Source: an uncultured Methylobacteriaceae bacterium (GTDB taxonomy: Bacteria; Pseudomonadota; Alphaproteobacteria; Rhizobiales; Beijerinckiaceae). From it: a DNA stretch of 13,177 nt. The notes under the pieces were generated by a model. The model was given only the letters and a program-made list of their open reading frames with translations. It searched no databases and was not told where the DNA came from. Shown here piece by piece: positions 8,110 through 13,177 of this stretch. The position numbers and the translations under genes were made by a program. Location of the stretch: NCBI GenBank assembly GCA_937872715.1, contig CALMTJ010000491.1, positions 1-13,177 of the forward strand, written 5' to 3'. The stretch's first letter is position 1, and every line of letters starts with the position of its first letter.

Positions 8110-8841
8110 GTGAGCGCCGGATTCGCGGACGGGCTGCCGCTGCGCGATCGCGGGCGGGTGCGCGCGTGGGACCTGCCGACCCGCCTGTTCAAGTGGCTGC
8201 TCGTGCTGCTCGTCTTCACGGCATGGCTGACGCAGCAGGGCGGCGATCCCTGGATCCGCGTGCACATCGTCAACGGCTACGCCGTCCTCGTTCTGCTCGC
8301 CTTCCGGCTGCTCTGGGGAATGTTCGGCTCCTCGACCGCGAGGTTCTCGGCCTGGGTGACGTGGCCGTGGGATGCCGCGAGCTACGGATTCGGGCTGATT
8401 CGAGGCCGGGCGCGGCCCTATCTCGGCCATAACCCGCTCGGCGGCTGGATGATCATCGCCCTCCTCTGCCTCGTCGGCGCGCAGGCCGTGACCGGGCTCT
8501 TCACGGTGGACGATAACGGCATCTATGGCGGGCCGTTCTCCAACCTCGATTTCGGCGATCCGACGCCCCTGCAGAGCCGCTTCTCCCGGTGGCACCACGG
8601 GGCCTTCGGGCTGATCCTGGCCTTCGTGGCCGTGCATGTCGCCGTGAACCTCTTCTACCAATTCGTGAAGAAGGACCCGGTCGTCAGGGCCATGATCACG
8701 GGCGACAAGCCGGTCGAACCCTTCGCCGACCAGCCGGAGATGCGGCCCGGCCGCCATCTCGCGCTCCGCGCGAGCCTCTGCCTCGCGGCCGCGCTCGCGA
8801 TCGTGCTCGGCGGGGTCAGGCTGGCCGGCGGAAGCCTGTAG
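8110..8841 (+). CDS. Cytochrome b561/Ni,Fe-hydrogenase-type membrane cytochrome b
   Basis: A 243-residue integral membrane protein of the bacterial cytochrome b561/Ni,Fe-hydrogenase b-type family, expected to pass electrons between the quinone pool and a periplasmic partner, here most simply the cytochrome c' encoded 12 bases upstream. Membrane helices are visible at about 26-42, 55-72, 112-131, 164-183 and 219-238. Histidines that could bind heme: His52 (VHIVNGYAVL), His163 (WHHGAFG) and His176 (AVHVAVN), with His107 on a loop. The first helix reads PTRLFKWLLV, with Lys28 where relatives usually have the heme-ligand His in RLFHW, so one heme site may be altered or absent. The start is GTG at 8110, with only a weak GCGGATC as ribosome site. 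The C-terminus is a short Gly-rich tail. Confidence 0.85.
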   Translation: MSAGFADGLPLRDRGRVRAWDLPTRLFKWLLVLLVFTAWLTQQGGDPWIRVHIVNGYAVLVLLAFRLLWGMFGSSTARFSAWVTWPWDAASYGFGLIRGRARPYLGHNPLGGWMIIALLCLVGAQAVTGLFTVDDNGIYGGPFSNLDFGDPTPLQSRFSRWHHGAFGLILAFVAVHVAVNLFYQFVKKDPVVRAMITGDKPVEPFADQPEMRPGRHLALRASLCLAAALAIVLGGVRLAGGSL

Positions 8842-9059
8842 GCCGGCGGATTCGCGGGGGCAGTCAGGGTCGGCCCTTCTTGGCTCCGCCATTGGGAGCG
8901 GAGCGAAGCAATCCAGTGCCGGCGCGTCGGCCCTGGATTGCTTCGTCGGCTGCGCCTCCTCGCAAGGACGAGATGACGCGCGACGCTGATGCTCGGCAGG
9001 CGGTTGCCCCCGGGCCGCGGCCGGCCCAAGAAGGACGGCGCGGGCCGCCGCGATCCCTC
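8842..9059. repeat. Intergenic region with imperfect palindromic (REP-type) repeat
   Basis: This 218-base region lies between the cytochrome b and benE genes. It contains an inverted repeat with perfect 13-bp arms, CGAAGCAATCCAG at 8904-8916 and CTGGATTGCTTCG at 8933-8945, and a 16-base loop. The flanks (GGGAGCGGAG on the left, TGCGCCTCCTCGCAA on the right) pair imperfectly, extending the element to about 8888-8972. From memory, similar GCGAGGAGCG...GAAGCAATCCAG palindromes are dispersed between genes in many Hyphomicrobiales, so this is best read as a dispersed REP-like element. A weaker AGGG/CCCT hairpin with loop TCGG (8866-8877), followed by TTCTT, may help end the cytochrome transcript. 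About 85 bases from the element to 9059 hold nothing else I recognise. Confidence 0.6.
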
Positions 9060-10283
9060 ATGGCCCACCTTCGGACGAAGCGGGCGACGCGTTTGACGAT
9101 ACCGGATCCCGCCGTCGCCTCCTCTCGCGAGGGGTCGCTGCTCCAGCCGGTGGCGGCCGGCCTCCTCGTCGCGACCGTCGGCTTCTCGTCCACCTTCGCG
9201 GTCGTCCTCCAGGGGTTCATCGGGGTCGGCGCGAGCCGGGCCGAGGCGGCGTCCGGCCTGCTCGCCCTCCTCGTCGCGACGGGCGCCGTCGCGATCGCCC
9301 TCGGCCGCGCCTGGCGGATGCCGGTGAGCATCGCCTGGGCGACGCCCGGCGCGGCCCTGCTCGTGGCGGCAGGAGTTCCGGCCGGCGGGTCCCCGGCCGC
9401 GACCGGAGCCTTCCTGGCCGCGTCCGGCCTCGTGATCGCGGCCGGGCTCTGGCGCCCCTTCGGACGGGCGGTCGCGTCCATTCCGCCGTCCCTCGCCAAC
9501 GCCATGCTGGCCGGCATCCTGCTCGACCTCTGCCTCGCGCCCGTCAGGGCGGCCGCCGCCATGCCGGCCCTGGCCCTCCCGGTGATCGCGCTCTGGGCGG
9601 TGACCTGGCGCTTCGCCCGGCCCTACGCGGTCCTGGTCGCGGTGGTGGCGACCGCGATCCTTGTCGTCTTCGCCACCCCCGTGCCGGACGGCGTCCTGGC
9701 CGACCTCCTCCCGCATCCGGTGCTCGTCGCGCCCGTCTTCACGCCCGGCGCCTTCATCGGCATCGCGGTGCCTCTCTTCATCGTCACCATGGCGTCACAG
9801 AACGTGCCTGGGCTGGCGGTGCTCAACGCGAACGGCTACCGGCCGCCGATCGGCCCCATCTTCACGGCGACGGGTCTCGCGAGCGCGGCCGCGGCGCCGT
9901 TCGGCGCCCACCTCCTGAATCTCGCGGCGATCACGGCGGCGCTCGCGGCCGGACCGGAGGCGCATCCCGATCCCGCCCGGCGCTGGATCGCCTCCGTGAC
10001 CGGCGGGTTCGGCTACATCGTGCTCGGGCTGTTCGCGACGGTGGCGGCGGCCTTCGTGGCCGCATCGCCGCCGCTCCTGATCCAGGCCGTGGCAGGACTC
10101 GCCCTCCTCACGAGCCTCGGCGGGGCGCTGGGGCAGGCGCTCGGGCGCGAGGACGAGCGGCTCCCGGCCCTCGTCACCTTCGTGACGGCGGCGTCCGGCA
10201 TCTCGGCCTTCGGCATCGGAGGCGCGTTCTGGAGCCTGGTCGCCGGAGGCACAATGCTGCTGCTCGCCCGCGTCCGGACCTGA
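9060..10283 (+). CDS. benE: BenE family benzoate/H+ symporter
   Basis: A 407-residue, highly hydrophobic transporter of the BenE family, which imports benzoate or related aromatic acids with protons across the inner membrane. Family blocks seen: GLLVATVGFSSTFAVVLQGF (34-53), TPGAAL (95-100), MASQNVPGLAVLNANGYRPP (244-263), PFGAHLLNL (280-288) and TAASGISAFGIGGAFWSL (376-393). About eleven to twelve membrane helices can be drawn and the length is usual. The start is uncertain. ATG 9060 is chosen; TTG 9093 would remove eleven residues; ATG 8973 has an AAGGA four bases away but lies at the edge of the palindromic repeat and adds a low-complexity Arg/Gly/Pro leader. No benABCD, catechol genes or regulator are nearby, so benzoate is a family-level guess. 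The stop is two bases from that of the minus-strand PLP enzyme. Confidence 0.87.
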   Translation: MAHLRTKRATRLTIPDPAVASSREGSLLQPVAAGLLVATVGFSSTFAVVLQGFIGVGASRAEAASGLLALLVATGAVAIALGRAWRMPVSIAWATPGAALLVAAGVPAGGSPAATGAFLAASGLVIAAGLWRPFGRAVASIPPSLANAMLAGILLDLCLAPVRAAAAMPALALPVIALWAVTWRFARPYAVLVAVVATAILVVFATPVPDGVLADLLPHPVLVAPVFTPGAFIGIAVPLFIVTMASQNVPGLAVLNANGYRPPIGPIFTATGLASAAAAPFGAHLLNLAAITAALAAGPEAHPDPARRWIASVTGGFGYIVLGLFATVAAAFVAASPPLLIQAVAGLALLTSLGGALGQALGREDERLPALVTFVTAASGISAFGIGGAFWSLVAGGTMLLLARVRT

Positions 10284-10285
10284 GG

Positions 10286-11440
10286 TCAGGCGGCCGCGTG
10301 GCGCATCGCCTCGTCCAGGTCGCGGAAGAGATCGTCCGGATCCTCGAGACCGGCGGAGAGCCGGAGGAGATCGGCCGGGCAGGGCGTTCCCGGACCCTCG
10401 ATCGACGCGCGGTGCTCGATCAGGCTTTCCACGCCGCCGAGCGAGGTCGCCCGCTTCCACAGCCGGACGGCGGCGGCCGTCGCGACGGCGCCCGCCTCGC
10501 CGCCATTCACCTGGACGGACAGCATGTAGCCGAACCCGTTCGCCATCTGCCGCGCCGCGACGTCGTGGCCCGGATGCTGCGGGAGGCCGGGATAGAGCAC
10601 CCGGGCGACGAGCGGGTGGGCCGCCAGCCGTTCGGCGAGAGCGGCGGCGGTGCGGGCCTGCGTCTCGGCCCGGACGTGGAACGTCTTCAACCCGCGGTTC
10701 AGCAGGTAGGCCTCGAACGGCCCGATGATCGCTCCGTTGCCCGCGCGGAACCGCCGCACGCGATCCCAGAACTCGCTCTCCCGGCCGGAGGCGAGCGCTC
10801 CGGCGACCGCGTCCGAATGGCCGTTCAGGATCTTGGTCGCGGCATGCATGACGATGTCCGCCCCGAGCGCGAGCGGGCGGGTGTGGAAGGGCGACGCGCA
10901 GGTCGAATCGACGGCGAGGATCGCGCCCGCCCGATGCGCGATCGCGGCCGCCCCGGCGATGTCCGTGACCGTCCAGAGCGGGTTGGACGGCGTCTCGATC
11001 CAGACGAGCTTCGTCGTGCCCGGGCGCGTCGCGGCTTCCACCTGCGCGAGATCGTCCGTCTCGACGAAATCGACGACGAGCCCCCACCGGGTCGCCTCCG
11101 TGAGGAGCCATCTGCGGAGCGCCCAGTACATCACGGCCGAGGCCACGACGTGATCTCCGGGATCGAGGGACATGAAGCAGGCCGTCGCGGCCGCCATCCC
11201 GGACGAGAAGAGCAGGGCGCCCGCGCCCGCGTCTTCCAGCATGGCGATCACCGCTTCCGTGTCCCTGACGGTCGCGTTGTCCGGCCGGCCGTAGACGTAG
11301 CCGGACGAGTACGAATTGTCCGGATCGCGGATGAAGGTCGTGGCGAGATGAACCGGCGGGACGACCGCGCGGGTCAGGGGATCGATCCGGCCCATCGCCT
11401 GGACGGCGAGGCTGCGCGGGGACCAGGGTGTCTCGGCCAA
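10286..11440 (-). CDS. Trans-sulfuration family PLP enzyme (cystathionine gamma-synthase/lyase-like)
   Basis: A 384-residue Cys/Met-metabolism PLP-dependent enzyme (MetB/MetC/MdeA fold), acting in beta- or gamma-elimination or replacement on sulfur amino acids in the cytoplasm. Seen: YGR (50-52), the phosphate-binding FSSGM (78-82), ETPSNPLW (149-156), the pyridine-binding Asp178 in AVDST, the PLP lysine Lys203 in ATKILNGHSD, and the substrate-carboxylate Arg360 in LRLSAGLED. Unusual: the common YGGTxR motif reads YWALRR (105-110), and the Ser usually three residues before the lysine (HSATK) is Ala200 (HAATK). Several activities are possible and metB should not be assumed. The start is TTG at 11438-11440, supported by a perfect GGAGG (complement of 11446-11450) five bases upstream; no better ATG exists nearby. 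It is convergent with benE (two bases between stops) and divergent from tspO. Confidence 0.88.
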   Translation of the reverse strand: MAETPWSPRSLAVQAMGRIDPLTRAVVPPVHLATTFIRDPDNSYSSGYVYGRPDNATVRDTEAVIAMLEDAGAGALLFSSGMAAATACFMSLDPGDHVVASAVMYWALRRWLLTEATRWGLVVDFVETDDLAQVEAATRPGTTKLVWIETPSNPLWTVTDIAGAAAIAHRAGAILAVDSTCASPFHTRPLALGADIVMHAATKILNGHSDAVAGALASGRESEFWDRVRRFRAGNGAIIGPFEAYLLNRGLKTFHVRAETQARTAAALAERLAAHPLVARVLYPGLPQHPGHDVAARQMANGFGYMLSVQVNGGEAGAVATAAAVRLWKRATSLGGVESLIEHRASIEGPGTPCPADLLRLSAGLEDPDDLFRDLDEAMRHAAA

Positions 11441-11497
11441 GGGAACCTCCGTCCGGCGCTCAGGTTCAGACGCTCTCGCTAACCGACGCCGCCCCGC
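11441..11497. promoter_or_regulatory. 57-base divergent gap between PLP enzyme and tspO
   Basis: Both promoters of this divergent gene pair must lie in or next to this short gap, or the 5' ends must be leaderless or start inside the other gene. The only clear signal is the Shine-Dalgarno GGAGG for the minus-strand gene (complement of 11446-11450). No convincing -35/-10 pair and no ribosome site for tspO were seen. Confidence 0.3.
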
Positions 11498-11998
11498 ATG
11501 AACATCGCCGTCCGCCGGGACGGGTTCCTCCCGCGTCCGGCCCGCCTTCTCCTCGCGACCGGGCCGGTGGCGCTCGCGGGAGCGCTGGGCTCGCTCGCCA
11601 CCCTGCCGAACATCCCGGCCTGGTATTCCGGCCTCGCCAAGCCGCCATGGACGCCGCCGAACGGCGCGTTCGGGCCTGCCTGGACGGTTCTTTACGGGCT
11701 GATGGCGGTGTCGATCTTCCGCCTGCTCTCGGCCGCGGAGAGCGGGGCGCGACGGAAGGCGGTCGTTCTTTTCTTCGTCCAGCTCGCGCTGAACGGGCTG
11801 TGGTCATGGTCGTTCTTCGCCGCCCACAGTCCCGCGGCCGGCCTCGTGAACATCCTCCTGCTCGACATGGCCATCATGTTCGCGACCGCAGCCGCCGCGC
11901 GCATCGACCGGCTCGCGGGCGCCTGCCTCGTTCCCTACCTCGCCTGGGTGCTCTTCGCGACCTACCTGAATGCCGGCATCTGGTGGCTCAACCGGTGA
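11498..11998 (+). CDS. tspO: TspO/MBR family membrane protein
   Basis: A 166-residue protein of the tryptophan-rich sensory protein family, which binds porphyrins and related ligands in a five-helix bundle; in alphaproteobacteria it has been linked to control of tetrapyrrole and pigment genes. Signature blocks are complete: WYSGLAKPPWTPP (42-54), FGPAWTVLYGLMA (58-70), QLALNGLWSWSFF (95-107) and PYLAWVLFATYLNAGIWWLN (146-165). Five membrane helices can be drawn at about 16-36, 61-78, 90-107, 114-133 and 143-163. An N-terminal basic lead of about 15 residues precedes the first helix. The ATG at 11498 has no recognisable ribosome site, but no later Met comes before the first conserved block. 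Its last 11 bases overlap the 3' end of the convergent response-regulator gene. Ligand and downstream target are not inferable here. Confidence 0.93.
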   Translation: MNIAVRRDGFLPRPARLLLATGPVALAGALGSLATLPNIPAWYSGLAKPPWTPPNGAFGPAWTVLYGLMAVSIFRLLSAAESGARRKAVVLFFVQLALNGLWSWSFFAAHSPAAGLVNILLLDMAIMFATAAAARIDRLAGACLVPYLAWVLFATYLNAGIWWLNR

Positions 11999-12371
11999 CG
12001 GGGCTGCGGGTCTCCAGCACGCGCTTCACCGCGGCGCGCGCTTCCGCGAGCGAGAACGGCTTCGTCAGCACGTCGACGACGATCGCGTCGAGGTTCTTCG
12101 CCCGCTCGCGCTGGTCGGCGAAGCCGGTCATCAGGAGGATCGGCAGGTCCGGGAAGTCGCGCTTGGCGGCGAGCGCCAGCGCGATTCCGTCCATGACGGG
12201 CATGCGGATGTCGGTGAGCACGAGGTCGAAGGCGCCGCCGGCCTCCGTCAGCCGCTCGAGCGCGTCCGAGCCGTCCACCGCGGTGCCGACCTGATGGCCG
12301 TCGAGCTCGAGCCCGCGCTTCAGGAAGCCGCGCACCGGCTCCTCGTCGTCGACCAGGAGGATTCTCGCCAT
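11988..12371 (-). CDS. Single-domain response regulator
   Basis: A 127-residue stand-alone receiver domain with no output domain, which would act by protein-protein contact when phosphorylated by a histidine kinase or phosphotransfer protein. The receiver residues are intact: acidic pair Asp8/Asp9 (LLVDDEE), phosphoacceptor Asp54 (LTDIRMPVMDG), Thr82 (LMTGF) and Lys104 (TKPF). CpdR is the obvious candidate, as MARILL and the TGF-A block are similar, but the sequence after TGF (ADQRERAKNLDA) differs from the CpdR pattern I know, so no symbol is given. The ATG at 12369-12371 matches the usual start of such proteins. A GTG at 12381-12383 adds MSRT and overlaps the hpt stop as GTGA, which would favour translational coupling. 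No kinase gene lies nearby. It is convergent with tspO with an 11-base overlap. Confidence 0.9.
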   Translation of the reverse strand: MARILLVDDEEPVRGFLKRGLELDGHQVGTAVDGSDALERLTEAGGAFDLVLTDIRMPVMDGIALALAAKRDFPDLPILLMTGFADQRERAKNLDAIVVDVLTKPFSLAEARAAVKRVLETRSPVTG

Positions 12372-12379
12372 CGTGCGAC

Positions 12380-12946
12380 TCACGTTCCGCCGAAGAGGTC
12401 CGGCTCCTTGTCGCCATGGTCGACGACGCCGACGAACGGGAGCTGACGGTAGTTATGCGCGACGTCCATGCCGTACCCGACCACGAACACGTCCGGGCAT
12501 TGGAAGCCGACGAAATCGGGCTGGACTTCCACGGCGCGCTTCCCGGCCTTCTCGAGCAGCACGGCGACGAAGACCCGCCGGGCGCCGCGCGCCATGAGGA
12601 GGTCCTTGGCGAAGACGAGCGTGCGGCCGGATTCGAGGATGTCGTCGACGAGCAGCACGTCGCGCCCCTCCACCGAGCTCTCGACGTCCCGCAGGATGGC
12701 GACGTTCCCGGACGAGACGGTGCCGGCCCGATAGCTCGACAGGTGCACGAACTCGACCTGCGGCGCCTGCCCGGCCCGGTGCAGCGACCGGATCAGGTCG
12801 GCCGCGAACATGAAGCTGCCCTTCAGCACGGCCACCACGAGGAGATCGGGGGCCGTCGTCCGGACGATCGCCTGCGCCATCTCCTCGTTGCGTCGGGCGA
12901 TGGCGGCTTCGTCGAACAGGATCCGGACGCGGAGGGGATCGCTCAT
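12380..12946 (-). CDS. hpt: Hypoxanthine phosphoribosyltransferase
   Basis: A 188-residue cytoplasmic purine-salvage enzyme that joins PRPP to hypoxanthine (and often guanine), giving IMP (or GMP) and pyrophosphate. Family blocks in order: VLKGSFMFAADL (40-51), VHLSSYR (67-73), the PRPP loop VLLVDDILESGRTL (97-110), LLEKAGKR (130-137) and VVGYGMDVAHNYRQLPFVG (155-173). The length is normal. In the PRPP loop Glu105 stands where human HPRT (Asp137) and E. coli Hpt have the catalytic Asp; I believe this is common in alphaproteobacterial relatives. The ATG at 12944-12946 has no strong Shine-Dalgarno sequence. It lies 21 bases downstream of the truncated zinc-ribbon/DUF3426-like gene and abuts or overlaps the response-regulator gene, so the three probably share a transcript. 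Confidence 0.94.
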   Translation of the reverse strand: MSDPLRVRILFDEAAIARRNEEMAQAIVRTTAPDLLVVAVLKGSFMFAADLIRSLHRAGQAPQVEFVHLSSYRAGTVSSGNVAILRDVESSVEGRDVLLVDDILESGRTLVFAKDLLMARGARRVFVAVLLEKAGKRAVEVQPDFVGFQCPDVFVVGYGMDVAHNYRQLPFVGVVDHGDKEPDLFGGT

Positions 12947-12967
12947 CGCGGGAGACTGGCCCGCCGC

Positions 12968-13177
12968 TCAGCGCAGCGCAACGGAGTCGCGGCGTCCGTC
13001 CGTCCCGAACGAGACGAGGACGCGCCGTCCGGCGGGCGGCGGCGAGGGGAGCCGGGCGCTGAACCGCGCCGCCTCGCCCGGGCCGATCTCGGCGAGCGGA
13101 GGGGCCGCGCTCCAACTGAGGAGCGTCTCGCCGCGCTCGCCCTCCACCGCGAAGGCGAGCCGCGGGACGGCGACGGG
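12968..13177 (-). CDS. C-terminus of a DUF3426/zinc-ribbon-like protein (partial)
   Basis: The minus-strand frame is open from the right edge to a TGA (complement of 12968-12970), giving 69 residues with no start inside the window. The visible part reads as a beta-sandwich-like tail: PRLAFAVEGERGETLLSWS, then LAEIGPGEAARFSARLPSPP and a final RVLVSFGTD. The PG-E-x-x-x-F-x-x-x-L...PP...V-x-V-x-F pattern is that of DUF3426 tails, which in alphaproteobacteria often follow an N-terminal MJ0042-type zinc ribbon and a membrane helix; those parts would lie beyond the edge. The 21-base gap to hpt fits an operon, and in Hyphomicrobiales this gene commonly lies next to ftsE/ftsX. Family assignment is from pattern memory on a fragment. 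Confidence 0.6.
   Translation of the reverse strand, partial: PVAVPRLAFAVEGERGETLLSWSAAPPLAEIGPGEAARFSARLPSPPPAGRRVLVSFGTDGRRDSVALR

Noticed and set aside
8589..9059. Extension of BenE upstream to 8589
   Set aside because: It would overlap the cytochrome b gene by about 250 bases and cross the palindromic repeat; the extra residues are Arg/Pro/Gly-rich and unlike the family.
9795..11111. A 438-codon minus-strand frame over benE and the PLP enzyme
   Set aside because: Out of frame with the PLP enzyme that clearly occupies this strand; composition is Arg/Gly-rich and without motifs.
10298..11482. A 394-codon plus-strand frame opposite the PLP enzyme
   Set aside because: Antisense shadow with a charged, low-complexity composition, whereas the minus strand carries all catalytic motifs.
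1..13177. A mobile element, CRISPR array, tRNA/rRNA gene, toxin-antitoxin pair or defence system
   Set aside because: No transposase, integrase, Cas or phage protein, regularly spaced repeats, tRNA-like cloverleaf or known defence domain was seen; the genes are typical chromosomal ones with uniform base composition.

Overview
The window is a dense, visibly GC-rich stretch of bacterial chromosome. It most resembles an alphaproteobacterium of the order Hyphomicrobiales (Methylobacteriaceae or a relative). The best pointer is the right end, where a zinc-ribbon/DUF3426-type protein tail, a hypoxanthine phosphoribosyltransferase and a single-domain response regulator lie head to tail, an order I associate with this group. 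The 5'-truncated and 3'-truncated genes at the two edges show that the window is cut from a larger contig. Genus assignment is inference.

Layout, left to right: (1) the last codons of a plus-strand gene, then a small minus-strand DUF551-like gene; (2) a 153-base divergent intergenic region with a perfect 10-bp palindrome; (3) a long plus-strand run with short gaps: a single-domain rhodanese, a periplasmic adaptor and an RND (HAE1) inner-membrane pump, a form II CoxL-like molybdopterin subunit, a cytochrome c' and a diheme-type cytochrome b; (4) a 218-base intergenic region holding an imperfect palindromic repeat of REP type; (5) a BenE-type benzoate/H+ symporter, convergent with a divergent trans-sulfuration-family PLP enzyme on the minus strand; (6) a TspO/MBR membrane protein, transcribed divergently from the PLP enzyme and overlapping at its 3' end with the response regulator; (7) a minus-strand cluster: DUF3426-like tail, hpt and response regulator, the last two overlapping by four bases if the GTG start is used.

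How the genes may work together: the adaptor and the pump form two of the three parts of an efflux system. No outer-membrane channel or regulator gene is in view. The molybdoenzyme subunit lacks its usual iron-sulfur and FAD partners in the window. The cytochrome c' and cytochrome b are 12 bases apart and probably form a periplasm/membrane redox pair; a link from the molybdoenzyme to these cytochromes is only a hypothesis. BenE stands without benzoate-degradation genes.

I found no clear evidence of a new multi-gene system. No tRNA, rRNA, CRISPR array, transposase or phage gene was recognised. The more interesting points are the missing first-helix histidine of the cytochrome b, the orphan molybdoenzyme subunit, the altered cofactor-site residues of the trans-sulfuration enzyme, and the palindromic intergenic elements.
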